From positions 372,001 through 436,000 of the forward strand of contig JAIXMQ010000004.1 of NCBI GenBank assembly GCA_025716855.1: a DNA stretch of 64,000 nucleotides. The letters are read 5' to 3'. Below are positions 32,440 through 44,522 of this stretch, piece by piece. The notes below the pieces were generated by a model. That model made no database searches and had not been told where the DNA came from. It worked only from the letters and a program-made list of their open reading frames with translations. Position 1 is the first letter of the stretch. Each line of letters starts with the position of its first letter. Position numbers and translations under genes: made by a program. Source of the stretch: Pilaira anomala. Its lineage: Eukaryota > Mucoromycota > Mucoromycetes > Mucorales > Mucoraceae.

Positions 32440-34686
32440 ATGAAGTGGGGTTTATTATTGGCACTTGCTAGTATTGTAAATGCTAAAAGAGTAGTATTTG
32501 ATTGGAATTTACAGTATGATAATTTGAACCCTGATGGATTACATGAAAGAAGAGTTATCACTATCAATAAACAGTGGCCGTAACGTTTATTTATTTTATT
32601 TTATTTTATTTTTTAAAAAAAAAAATGAAAAATTAAAAAATAATTTTATAGTCCTCCGCTTGTGGAGTTAAATATCAATGATACGTTGGTAATTAACCTT
32701 GTGAATGAATTAAATGAACCAGTTACTATTCATGCACATGGATTAAATCAAGCAAACGGCACTAACCATATGGATGGTGGCGGTATGGTTACTCAGTGGT
32801 AAGAAGAAGAAAAATCTTGCGTTTTATGAACACTCATCTAATTTTTTCTTTAGTGGAATTCCTGGACTTTATAACTTTACCTATGAATTTCCCGTGACTC
32901 AAGCTGGTACTTTTTGGATGCACTCTCATTACAAGGTATGTTGATATACTTTAGATTTATTATATATTCATAAAGTAGCCAGGTTCAATATATGGACGGT
33001 CTTCGTACACCATTAATTGTTTATGATGACACTGAGCCCTTGGAATATGATGAAGATGAAACAATCACTGTATCAGGTATTGTTATGTTTCTTTTCTTGT
33101 TTATTCAACTCGGTTAATAATAAATCTTTAACAGATTGGTACCACGAAGACTCTTATACGAATTTGGAACAATATATGAATCATCAAAATTTGGATGGAG
33201 TTGAACCTATTCCTCGTAAAGTAACTGAAACAAATGCGACGCAAAATTATTTTTTGACAGTTTTATTTCCATGTAGAATCTGGATTAATTAACGATCATA
33301 AAGATACAAGCTTCACGTTTAAACCAAATAAGACTTATCGTCTTCGTTTGATAAATATGTCGGGACTTGCTGTATTCAGAGTCTTTATTGATGATCATGA
33401 ATTAGAAGTAATTGAAGTAGATGGTGTAAGTTTTGATAAAGATAAGATATAAAATAAATTACAACTGACACATTTTTTTTTTCTTCTTAACAGATTTTAA
33501 CCAAACCCACGAAAACTAAAATGGTTTATTTGGCTGCAGGACAACGCGTCTCGGTCCTTGTAAAGACAAAAGACAGTTCTAAACTCAATTATCACTTTCA
33601 TGCAAATATGGCACCCATCATGTTTGACGAAATCCCTGACGATCTTGAATTGAGTAAATTGAAAAAAAAAATTTTTTTTGTAGTAATTGATAACTAACAA
33701 AAATTTAAAATAGATATTGAGGCCCCTATTTATTATGGTGACAAACATGCAAAATTTGCACCTAAAGAAAAGAATGTTCATGGTACCTACGATGATGCTT
33801 ATATCTATCCTTTAGAGGAAGCACCACCTCTTAAAGTAGATAGACATATCAATATGACATTTGATTTCATGGAAAATACAGATGGTATTAATCATGGATC
33901 TATTAATGGTATTCCTTACTTATCTCCACTTGTACCTACTTTACATACTCTTTTAACAATTGATGAACAGTATATCAATAATACGGCAGTATATGGTCCT
34001 CAAAGTCAAACTTATATTAACGAATTGAATGATGTTGTGGAAATCGTTTTGAATAATCTTGACGATGGGCCCCATCCATGTAAGTTTGTTTAGAATATGT
34101 ACATATATATATATATATATATATTTATATATCTAATATTTCATTTATAGTCCATTTACATGGTCACACCTTTCAAGTGATTGCTCGTGGAAAGGGTCTT
34201 TATACACCTGAAACCAAAATTATAGTGCCAAAGAACCCAACCATGAGAGACACGATTGGTGTACCTGCCAATGGATTTACAATTATTCGATTCCGAGCAA
34301 ACAATCCAGGTGTTTGGTTCTTCCATTGTCACGTAGATTGGCATTTACCTGCTGGATTAGCTGCTACGTTTATTACTGCTCCTAAACTTGCCAGAGAACG
34401 CTTTTCACCTTTACCACAGTTCATGCATGATATTTGTGCGGGTAGTGGACATCCTTCTTCAGGAAATGCGGCAGGTAAAGAAGGGTTAGATTTAGTAGGT
34501 GCTCCCGATGGTGTGAGACCTATCCAAAGTCCTTTTGTGGTTGGATCTATTATTGCTACTTTGGTTGGACTTAGTACAATTATTTGGCATGTTTGGGTTG
34601 ACCCAGGTCATGATGATGAAGAAGAAGAGCATAATGAAAATAATGAAGAAGATCAAAAACCTTTATTAGAACAAGAAGAAAATTAA
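32440..34686 (+). CDS. FET3: Fet3-type ferroxidase (membrane-anchored multicopper oxidase)
   Basis: Oxidises Fe(II) at the cell surface for high-affinity uptake with an Ftr1 permease. Nine exons: 32440-32579, 32652-32798, 32854-32935, 32983-33076, 33135-33215, 33277-33425, 33494-33653, 33714-34079 and 34151-34686; 584 aa. Signal peptide at residues 1-15 (MKWGLLLALASIVNA). All four copper motifs are present: HAHGLNQ, WMHSHYK, HPFHLHGHTF and WFFHCHVDWHLPAG. The GVEPIPQ loop matches the iron-binding acidic loop of Fet3. C-terminal single span (about 533-555: FVVGSIIATLVGLSTIIW), then an acidic tail (DDEEEEHNENNEED). The membrane anchor separates it from secreted laccases. No FTR1 lies in the window. 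Confidence 0.95.
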
Positions 34687-34720
34687 AAAAAAAAAAATTT
34701 AAAATAAAATGTTTTTGATT

Positions 34721-37464
34721 TTAGTGTTGTTCGTATCCACTATTGGCACCTCGGCCGCGACCACGACCTCTTCCTCTACCACCACCTCCTCTCATATTAC
34801 CTCGAGTATTTGAGTTGTTATATTGATATGAGGTGGTGGGATAGTCATAATACTCTATATGAGGTTGCATGTATTGATGATGGTTATAATAAGGTTGTTG
34901 AGATTGTTCTGGGGTCATATAATAAATAGGTTGCATATTATATTGTTGATGTTGCTGTAATTGTTGTAACTGCTGTAATTGCTGCTGAGTTTGTTGTTGT
35001 GGTTGCTGATAGTTATACATTGTCATACCTGTGTTGGGATCGACCATAGTAGGCACCATCATAGGGTTATAGTCGGAAGTATAAGGTTGTTGATAATAGT
35101 AGTCGTCGTACTGTGCTTGTTCTGGTCTTTGTGAATAATACATGTTTTGTGGGTCTGGTACATGTTGATAATTTTGTGAGATTTCTAAATGGTACACACG
35201 TTCTGGTGATTTAGATGGTACGATCTCAAAGTGTGGTAAGTTCTGTGGGCGTTTGTTTTCTGTAACAGTGATAACAGATGGTTCGAAAATTCTTGAAAAA
35301 GGGTGCATTTCAGGTGTTTCTTCTGTAGCATTGATAGTGGATTTAGGCTTCCATTCCTTTTTCTGTCTTTTATCATTCTTTTTGGCATCTTCCATATTTT
35401 TTCCCTCTTTTGGAACCAAGTCTTGAGTTAATTCAGTCGTTTCGGTTGTCTCGTTTGACTTGGATTGATCTCCCTCAGACTTGGTTATTTCGGCCTTGGG
35501 TTTTTTCTTTTGTGATTTTGACTTCTTTCCTCGACTATTTTTAGCTTGATTTTCAGTATTTTCAGATTGACTTTCACTCTTATCGGTCTGATCTTTATCA
35601 TTCTCGGATCGCTTTTCAGTATCCTTAGTCGAAATACCCTCTTGATTCACTACAACAGGCTCTTTCTCACTGATACCAACATCAGCAGTTTGTTTATCAC
35701 CACGACCTCGACTTGGTTTCTTACCAGAAGATTGTCTTTTTGATTTAGTCGACTGATTTTCTTCTTTGTCTAAAGGTTGATTTTCTTCTTTATCCAAAGA
35801 TTGTTTCTCTTCTTTGTCTGAAGATTGCTTTGGTTCTTGCTTTCTTTTCTGCTTTGGTTCTTTCTCAGAAGACTGCTTTTCTTGTCGAGATGTTGGTTTT
35901 TCTGGAGATTGATTTTCAGCACTACTCTCTTCAACAGGCTTTTTTGAAGGTTTCTTTTTCTTTTTACGTTCAGGTTTTTCGGTAGTGTTTTTATCGGTCT
36001 TTGCCACCACTGGATCGAGCTCTTTTTGATTAAGCTTGTCTTCTGCAGGTTCCTTTTGTTCAGGCTTTTCGGCAGTAGCAGCAGCTGTATTAGAAGAGTC
36101 CCTCTTTTGTTCAACCTTATCTGGGTTGTTTTTAACGGTATTCTTCTTACGTTTTTGTTTTTGCTTACGTTCAGTTGTAGGTGGCTGTTGCTGAGTTTCA
36201 GGTAATGCAGTAGCACCTTCCACAGAAGTTTCGGGTTGAATGTCAGGTGATTGCTCCAGATTCTTTTTGGGTTTATTAGGCTTTCTGCGTTCCACAGACC
36301 TGGGAGAGCTTTGAGAAGAAGAATCAAGCTTCTCATCTTGTTGTTGTTTTTTATTGGATTTAGGGGCCTTTCTTGCTTTATTTACAGTGTCGGTAGTAGT
36401 AGAATTCTCGATATTAGCGTTTTCTCCTCCTTTATCAGTTGGTTTGTTGACAACTTCATTTTTATTAGACTTGTTTACTTTATCAGACTTGGTATTATTA
36501 CGTCCCCCCTTTGAAGTTTCTTTAGGCTCTTTCTTATCTTTCTTATTAGCTTCTTCAGGTTTTAAGTTATCGTTACTCTTTTTCTCACTAGTCTTCTTTT
36601 CTGGTCTTGGTTTCTTTTCATCCATTGGCTAAAGATATATATTAAGTATGAATTGATACATTGTAATGGGCTGTATTACCTTGATTTTGAAAGGAACAAA
36701 TGCAGGAGGTCCTTGATCGTCACCATCACCTTCTTTTGCTGTGGACTGTTTACCGCCAAATCTTTTTAAGAATTGCTATGATAAAAAGAGATTAATATAT
36801 TTTTAAAAAAAAAAGAAGATTTTCCCTTACTTTTCCCGATCTCCAAGCTCTTACAAGCTCTTGAACATGACCTCCTATTTCAGTCAACATACCAGGACCT
36901 AGTATCATAATTTTATCTTTTACTTCAATTGGCTTTGTAACGAGAAACTTGGTACCAGGAGGTGTATGAAGCCTAGCGTATTTGTTAACAAATTGTATTG
37001 GCATCGTTTCTCGCTCCCTCTCCCCCTTTTATTTTTTTTTAAAAAAAAGTTCCCGTACTTACTTTAAACACTCGACTTTACCAAGAGATTCAACTGCTTT
37101 AAATTTTTTCTTGCTTCCGTCAGTAAAAGTAACAGACAACAATCTTGGGTTGTCATCGGTTTGATGAGTAGAAGGTTTTGCAACGTTTTTTATTTCTAAA
37201 ACTTGTAAAATACAAGGAGAAGGAATTACAGTTACTTCCTCACTCGTTTTATTGAAGCCTTTTTTTGATAAAAGACGTAAATCCATCTAAGAAAAAAAAC
37301 TTAGTTAGATACGGTGTATGTTTTGTTAGTCTAAAAAAAAAATGAATTACGTCTTTTGCATAATGAATATATTCTTCGACAGTCTTTGCTTCTGGGTGTT
37401 CAGATTTTAAAAGGTTTATGCCTTCTTCAGACAGAAACCAACCTTTTTCTTCAAATTCAGACAT
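34721..37464 (-). CDS. TDRD3-like OB-fold (DUF1767/RMI1-N) protein with prion-like and RGG tail
   Basis: Exons 37464-37351, 37286-37063, 36972-36831, 36775-36680 and 36628-34721; 827 aa. The N-terminus (about 1-190) follows TDRD3: GWFLSEEGI, ILQVLEIKNVAKPS, NPRLLSVTFTDGS, TPPGTKFLV, TEIGGHVQELVRAWRSGK, then GPPAFVPFKIK, close to the exon-junction-complex-binding FVPF motif. In animals this OB domain binds TOP3B. Next is a lysine/glutamate-rich disordered region of about 400 residues, a Gln/Tyr-rich prion-like stretch, and an RGG box (GGGGRGRGRGRGRG) at the C-terminus. No Tudor or UBA domain is seen. A role with topoisomerase 3-beta on mRNPs is inferred. Convergent with FET3, 34 bp between stops. 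Confidence 0.78.
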
Positions 37465-37519
37465 GATATATTTGTATTTGATGAAAAGATATAGAATAGA
37501 AAGGAAAAGAAACAAAAAG

Positions 37520-37554
<35 letters not shown>

Positions 37555-37684
37555 CGCGAAATTTTTAGTTGCATTACAGCATTGAGTAACTAGCGCGTCA
37601 CATAAGACAATGATGGCATTTTACAAAAGAAAGTAGTAATAGTAGTAATGTAAATAGAGATGAATTTTATTAGTTATAAATAAA
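37465..37684. other. Short intergenic region with A32 tract
   Basis: Between the TDRD3-like start and the MVD1 stop. A poly-A run (37521-37552) occupies the leader of the TDRD3-like gene. No other feature is seen. Confidence 0.5.
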
Positions 37685-38987
37685 TTATGCAAGACGCTTG
37701 GGAAGACCTTCAGTATTTAAAAGAGATTCTTCAGTAGATAAAACACGAGGTCCATCATCTACTTTAGTATGCAATAAACGACTGACACTGTTGACAGGTT
37801 GTACAGGAATGACATGTTGGTTAAAGTTGGTATGAGACTTGGGAACGAAATCTTGACCAAGCTTACCGTCCTTAGCAACACTATAAGGATCAGCAAAGAA
37901 AGCAGAAGGTTCCTTGTCAGAGGGGAAGTAATGACCGATCAATTGAATGATTTCAGCCATATTTTCCTTGGGAGCATAAATAACAGCATTTGGTCCAGCA
38001 TCATATGTATAAGCAGCCTTCAACTTACCATCTGTAGAGGTAGCGTTATATTCATGAATTAATTGAATGATGGCACGAGATGTATCGTTCAAGTAGAAAA
38101 TAGGAGGGTAAGTATCGAGACAGACAGCATGGAATTGGTTAGAATCACGCATAGTTAATTCGGCAAATGATTGGAAATCTTTAGCAAGAATGGCCTTAGT
38201 CATGGCTTCCATACGAGCAGGGACAACATTGTTAATACGTTCGTTCATCAAGGGACTGGTCTTGATGGTACTTTGCATACCAGCAGTAGAAGATGTACCC
38301 TTTTTGGCATCTGAGACAACACAAATCAAGGCCTCTAATTCAGGCCAGTGAGATTCAGGTGCGATTTGAACTGCCAAAGAATCAGAACCATCATCCTTGG
38401 ATCCCATTTCCCAAGCGACAAAACCACCAAAGAGAGAACGACAAGCGGAACCAGAACCTTGACGAGCAATACGAGAAAGTTCAGAGGTAGAGATAGTTAA
38501 TTCATATAATTGAGATAAAGTGTAAACTAATGCAGCTAAACCGGAGGCAGAAGAAGCGAGACCGGCAGCAGTAGGGAAATTGTTCTCGGAACAGACATGA
38601 ACAGGGTATGTAGAAAGCTTTTCAAGAGGGGTACCAGAAGCCTCGGCCTTATCTTCCATTTCTTTACGAATGGCACGAGTTTCACGGAAACAGTTGTGCA
38701 TACGCTTGTTCTTGGTGATATCTTCTTCAATTCCGTTTAACCAGAGACGATCGTTTGAAAAGTCTTTTGAGGTTGAGATTGTGGTCTTACTGTGAAGAAT
38801 ATCTTGTGATAATGTAACAGAAATTGAACTGTTGGTAGGTAAGATGAGTTCAGTATCTCTCTTACCCCAATACTTGATGACCTGTAAGAAAGAAGAAAAA
38901 ATAGTGTTTAATCAAAAGAGGACGTTTTAAGATTCACTTTATATTTACAGCAATATTGACAGGAGCGGTACAAGTAACTGTCTTCAT
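37685..38987 (-). CDS. MVD1: Diphosphomevalonate decarboxylase
   Basis: ATP-dependent last step of the mevalonate pathway, turning mevalonate diphosphate into isopentenyl diphosphate for sterols, carotenoids and prenyl groups. Exons 38987-38949 and 38881-37685; 411 aa. GHMP-kinase-fold motifs: CTAPVNIAVIKYWGKRD at the start, LPTNSSISVTL, NFPTAAGLASSASGLAAL (phosphate-binding loop), RQGSGSACRSLFGGF and AAYTYDAGPNA with the catalytic Asp region. Full length for the family. Divergent from the mitochondrial GluRS gene across 581 bp. Confidence 0.97.
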
Positions 38988-39568
38988 TTTATTCTAGATG
39001 ATGATGATGAAAGAAAAAAGAAGAAGTAATAAAAAAAAAAAACCAACAACACCAAAATAAACAAATTGTTTCTTTAAGGAGCCGCACACAGAAGGTTTTA
39101 CGGTATTACAAGATAATTGTGACCCTTTTATGTCAAAAATAAACTTTACAAGTGAGATCAATGAAAGTTAAAGATAAACTCTGAGAGGAAAAGATAATAA
39201 CGCGTATAAATCCATAAGTGGTTTATAATACTTGTCGCTTCGCTTATACATACTAAATCAGTTACGATAGAATCATTTGATAAAAAAAAAAAAGGGGGGC
39301 CGGTTAGATATACAGGTGTTTGATTCACCAGCAATAAATAATGAAAGGGTATTTATATTACGTAGCGATCATTATAAAGATGCGAATAACTTCAATACAA
39401 AGTAATGGTGTCTGTTAGTGATACAGTTCGTGATACTTGACAGGTTTACTTGATTCAAATGCGTGCGTGATTTTTTTTGTTAAATAAGCTCAGAAAAAAA
39501 AGGGGTTTACAAAAACTTGTATCTCCAGGGTTTGTCACTCACTCTTCTTTAATTTACAACCCAGACTA
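38988..39568. promoter_or_regulatory. Divergent promoter region MVD1 / mitochondrial GluRS
   Basis: 581 bp between outward-facing start codons. AT-rich with A-runs; no specific regulatory motif is recognised. Confidence 0.45.
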
Positions 39569-41423
39569 ATGTTGATTCAATTGAGATTACTTTCACAACC
39601 GAAGGGATCCTTTAAAAGGTTTCTTAGTACACCTGCTAGAGTTCGTTTTGCACCAAGTCCAACAGGACAACTTCATTTGGGTGGTTTAAGAACTGCACTT
39701 TTCAACTATTTGCTTGCAAAGAAGACAGCTGGACAATTCATTCTTCGAATTGAGGATACTGATCAAACCCGATACGTTGCAGGAGCAGTTGAAAATCTTG
39801 TGAAAGCTTTAGACTGGGCAGGACTCTCACACGATGAAGGTAAGTTGATATAAAAACGAGATACTTGTTTGTAATGATATCTAAAGTATTATCTATCTTT
39901 ACAGGACCTGAGAAGGGTGGGCCTCACTCACCTTATTATCAAGTAAGAAACTACACTCTTTACCTCTTATTCGAATCTAATATTTAATGGTATAGTCACA
40001 AAGAACTGAACTTTATAGTCAACACGCTCAAGAATTAGTGGAAAAGGGACATGCGTATCGATGCTTTTGTACGCCAGAAAGATTAACAAAGGTTCGAGAA
40101 TTACGTCAAAAGCAGGGAAATTATATTGCCTATGATAAGCATTGTTCTTACTTGAGTGATGAGGAAATAAAGGAAAATTTAGAAAAAAAGGCACCTTTTA
40201 CAGTTCGTCTTCGTGTAAGTTACCAAGCTGAAAATTAAGGCAATAAAGTACTGATATTGGAATTTAAAATTAGACACCGTATGAAGGATCGACAGAACAT
40301 CAAGATTTAGTTTATGGAAATATCAACTTTAGTAACAAGACAATTGATGATACGATTTTAATTAAAAGTGATGGACATCCTACCTATCATCTTGCTAATG
40401 TTGTAGATGATCATTTAATGGAAATTACACATGTATTAAGAGGAGAAGAATGGTTATCATCTACGCCTAAACATTTATTATTATACAAGGCGTTAGGTTG
40501 GAAAGCACCTTTATTTGCACATTTACCCTTGTTATTAAATCCAGATGGATCCAAACTGTCAAAGAGATCTGGGGATGTTCATGTGGAACAGTATATTGCA
40601 AAAGGATATTTACCTGAAGCCATCAATAATTTTGTTGCTTTATTAGGGTGGCATCCAAGCAATAATAATAACGGTGATTCGTTATTTAACATGCAAGATT
40701 TGATTGAACAGGTAAAAATATATATTTATATACATATATTGATAGTTCTCAATGGAATAACATGGATATTACTTTATTTAGTTTGATATTAAAGACGTTA
40801 ATCATTCCGGCGCAGTAGTAGATCATCAGAAATTAGATTGGATTAACAAACATCATATTTTAAAACGAGCAGAGACAAAAGAAGGATTAAATAGTCTAGT
40901 TGATATCTTAAAACCGTTTGTAACTAAATCATATCATCAGCTTGAAGGAACTGATCAAGCATATCGATTACAAGAAAGTTATCTTGCACAAGTGATTGAT
41001 ACTATCAAGGAACGTATTCGTAATATTAGTGATATTCCACATCTCTGTAGTTACTACTTTAAAGACCCAGATTATAGCTCGGCAGACGCTTTAGCTTTAA
41101 AGAAAAAACTGAAGCAACCTGCACTTGGTAATAATAGAACATTCATATTAATTTATCGTAATCAAAACTAATTGTATAAACAAAACATAGATTTGATTTT
41201 AACCAAGGAATTTAAAGATACGTTAAGTACAATTGAACCATTTGAAACAAGTACAATTAAACCTTGGATATATCAAGTTGCAGAGAGTAAAGGCTTAAAC
41301 CCCAACCATGTTATGATGGCCTTACGGTTTAAAGTCACTGGCTCTAGAGTAGGTGCTGGAGTTGCCGAAACTATGCAAGTGCTTGGTAGAGATACGGTTA
41401 TGAATCGATTAAATAAAAAATAG
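39569..41423 (+). CDS. MSE1: Mitochondrial glutamyl-tRNA synthetase
   Basis: Class I aminoacyl-tRNA synthetase charging mitochondrial tRNA-Glu (and, in many organisms, tRNA-Gln by the indirect route). Exons 39569-39839, 39905-39942, 39996-40214, 40274-40711, 40782-41127 and 41191-41423; 514 aa. The basic leader ([20 protein letters not shown]) fits mitochondrial import. Then [20 protein letters not shown] (HIGH-type), [29 protein letters not shown] and [10 protein letters not shown] (KMSKS-type). The C-terminal anticodon domain ends [18 protein letters not shown]. It is of the discriminating bacterial type. A TGTAAATA motif (41427-41434) begins 3 nt after the stop, a candidate PUF site as in yeast mitochondrial mRNAs bound by Puf3. 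Confidence 0.94.
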
Positions 41424-41666
41424 AATTGTAAATAATATAGAAATTTATCTTTTGATATGCAATAAGAATACCGTTGACATTATATAGCGTATTTCTTTAT
41501 ACTATTAAATACATGTTGAATCAATTTGATAACATTAGTTTAAAGTAAATATCAAATAAATTTAGTTATGTCAGCATAAGCGTATTGGTTATCAATTGTT
41601 GACAATATGTATGTACATATTAAATGTTGCACATCAAATTTGACACAACATATAACTAAATTTCAG

Positions 41667-41975
41667 TGTATTCATTAGACGTGCTGGTATATATTTCTTC
41701 AGTGGAGAGATTCTGCATTGTGGCAATTGCTTTGCAGGATTGACAGAAAATTGTGAAGATTGGAAAGTGTTCTTAAAGTATTAAGTCCCTTTTTTTTTTA
41801 AAAAAAAAAGGAATTGAAGTGGCTCCTCATGGTCTATAATAATAGGAACAATCCGAATATCAAGAAATTAATCATCGACAAATTAGCCAGCTGTGACGCC
41901 AGTCATGTCTATGATACACAGGACAAGATTAAAGCTTTTGATTGTAGAAAAAAGGCTTTACAGAGATTTAAATGA
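41667..41975 (+). pseudogene. Coding remnant, possibly of a BIR-type or other Cys-rich domain gene
   Basis: After an acceptor-like TTTCAG the frame reads VFIRRAGIYFFSGE, ILHCGNCFAGLTENCEDW, KVFLKY and a stop. A second open stretch follows (41829-41975: MVYNNRNNPNIKKLIID, KLASCDASHVYDTQDK, AFDCRKKALQRFK, stop). AGIYFFSGE...C..C resembles a BIR zinc fold, but the expected zinc-binding His position holds Tyr just before the stop. Composition looks coding yet no start or complete gene can be built. Low confidence in identity. Confidence 0.3.
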
Positions 41976-42124
41976 TCTTTATCACAAAGTATAAATAAAT
42001 GAAGAAATTAAGTGATTTATTTTATTTCAAACAGAAATCGAGATTAAAGCCCTAACTTGGCTTTGTTACAAAAACGAATAACGAAATCGAAGCCTTTATT
42101 TGATTGGGAGCTTGTTTCTATTTG

Positions 42125-42385
42125 TTATATCTTTTTTTTTTTTTTTTTTTTTTTTGTTTTTAATAAAGCAGGATACTGATGACATCCAGAATCATGAACT
42201 AGACTTCTGATTGAGTAACAAGGATTATTTTTATAGCAAATTTCAATATCTCGTTTTTCAATAGCATTGAGTAGTTCAATGGCTTTAGTCTTGTCATAAT
42301 CTTGATGGTAGAACATACGTACTGCACGCTCTCTACTGATAGTAGTTATAGTTGTTAAAATACCAAGATAGCCAGTGAGCTTTAA
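42125..42385 (-). pseudogene. Unassigned exon-like coding remnant
   Basis: Open frame on the minus strand with protein-like composition: KLTGYLGILTTITTISRERA, VRMFYHQDYDKTKAIELLN, AIEKRDIEICYKNNPCYS, then GCHQYPALLKTKNK and a poly-Lys run caused by an A-tract. The upstream end abuts T-runs and the 42433-42506 hairpin, and no start codon or partner exon is evident. It may be a broken gene or the last exon of a gene not resolved here. Confidence 0.3.
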
Positions 42386-42432
42386 AAAAAAAAATGGACA
42401 GGATAGCCTGAGTTTTAAAAAATATTGAGCTT

Positions 42433-42506
42433 GGGAATAAAAAAAAAAACCACACTTTGGGAAAAATTAAACGGGATAAATTTTCCCAAAAGGCGGTTTT
42501 GATTCC
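42433..42506. repeat. Long imperfect inverted repeat (hairpin)
   Basis: AAAACCACACTTTGGGAAAAA near 42447-42467 pairs with TTTTCCCAAAAGGCGGTTTT at 42481-42500 around a roughly 10-nt loop (AAACGGGATA). The match extends outward to GGAAT/ATTCC at 42433 and 42506. Arms are about 22-30 nt with few mismatches. It could be a MITE, a transcript hairpin or a terminator-like structure. Confidence 0.5.
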
Positions 42507-43759
42507 TTATTATACCTTCGACGTTGAAACGACTGTACTCTGTTTATTATTTACAGCAGGGACAAATTATAAGGTTATGATTTTTTCCTTTATTTGATGT
42601 TATAGAATCGAAAACATGTACAATCGATGTAAATAGAAAATATGCGTGCGAACCAAGAAAAAAAAAACGCCCTGTCAATTTTATATATTTTATTTTCTAA
42701 AAATATGTTATTTACGTTTGGCTCAAATAAAATGTATTATACAAATGGTATAAGTTAATTCAGGTGATTTTTATAAAAGTAATATATGCTCGACCAACAG
42801 GTTACATAAATAAATAAATAAATAAAAAAAATAGATTATCAGTTTCAAGAAATGCAGCTGGCCTTGTTGTTGGATTATACACATGACTATATAGTGCTCT
42901 TTGATGCAGATATGTATACAGCTTTTTTTTTGTTACTTTAAGCTGACGGTTATTCATCTTCAAAATAGCCCTACATATCTCTATACAGAATGAACTGTTT
43001 TTTCCATGACATAAAGTGCTTACATATTGAATTTAATAATATAAAATAAAAAGAAGGATTAAATTGAATAGCATGATTTTTTTTTTTTTTTTTTTTTTTT
43101 GGTATGATTCAAAAAAAGTCATGAATTGTAAAATGAAATAAAATAAGATCTAGACTCTCATATATATTTTTTTTTCTTTTAACAAGCTCTTTTTTGAATT
43201 TGTATTCTCATCTTTATCACTATACATTGCTTACATGTGTTATATACATATCTATGATGTATTTTGCTAATAACACTAATTTTAGTACAAAGCCAATTTT
43301 ATTTTTTGATACAGAATAAATTTCCTTTTGGATCAATTCGGTCTAATTAATGTGTTCTGTACTTTGTGTGCGTGGGATTATATATTAGAGTAGTTCTTAA
43401 AGTTCGAATTTCCAATGAAGAGTTCATTTTGGTAAATTAAAATATTCCTTTTGTTTTCAAAAGAAAAAAAAAAAAACGTTTTCTCAATTTGATTGGTAAC
43501 GCATTGTTTGATCAAATCTAATATCAAACTGATATGATGGTTGCTTTTTTTTTTTTCTCTTTCTCTTTTATTCATGACACGTTTTCTTTCATATTAATGC
43601 ACTAATAATTAAACTATTGTACTCTGCGTCAAAAAGAGAGTTGACAATCCAGGCAACAACAGTCACTCTGTTAATGCAATTTTTTTCTCTCTTCCTTTTC
43701 AGTCAGTTACTTCCTTTATATTTTTTTTTTTTTTCAACTCTGTTGGTTAGAATAAAGTT

Positions 43760-44488
43760 ATGAACACAACGTCTGAAGAACCACCAATTAAAAGACCTCA
43801 TGAAATGAGCCAAGATAGTGAGTACTTTTTTTTTTTTTTTTTTTTTTTTATCTTTTTTTTTTAATAATAATAATAATAATAATATTGTATGAAAGATCTT
43901 GAAGAAGACATGACGAAAAAGGCCAAATCAACAGCAGAAGTTGCAGCAGAGACAGTAGATACCACACAACACTTGACAGCCAAACAAAAGAAAAAAGCAG
44001 CCAAAGCACGTAAACTGGGCATGTCATACGAGATCATCAACGATGAACTTGTGATTCATCCCAAGATATTTTTTAAACAGTTTAACGATTTTGCCAGTAT
44101 GAAGGACGCCCGTAATATTTTATTGACAGCTTTAGAACCTACAGGAAAACAATCGAGAATTGCGGAAATCCCGGATTTCCCAGGTGTCAGTCCAGTGAAG
44201 AAAGCGATTTTGATGGATGTACCTATTTATGATCCTTATACAATGGGGTTACCTATGGGAGCACGTCAATTATCTAAATTGGCCTGTCCAGACATATATC
44301 AAGAGATGACGCAGGATCCACTTTACGAGTATATAAAACAGATGGAGGATCAGGAGAAAGAGATTTTGGGGCTGGTGAGTGCAGCTGGGTTTGATCAGTA
44401 TAAGCGTGTTCATGATCGATTTTTGGATCTTTTGGAAGTTCCGTTATCTAAAGGTGAAATTAAAAAGAAGCGTGAAGAAGAAGATAGA

Positions 44489-44522
<34 letters not shown>

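Larger units (their letters stand above)
41424..43759. other. 2.3-kb gene-poor region with remnants and a hairpin
   Basis: Holds the two coding remnants and the inverted repeat listed separately. From about 42510 to 43759 only AT-rich sequence with long T-runs (for example 43078-43100) is seen. Confidence 0.5.

Noticed and set aside
34721..34830. RGG-box end of the TDRD3-like protein as evidence for fibrillarin or a nucleolar RGG protein
   Set aside because: The N-terminal OB/DUF1767 domain and FVPF motif assign the protein elsewhere; RGG boxes are not family-specific.
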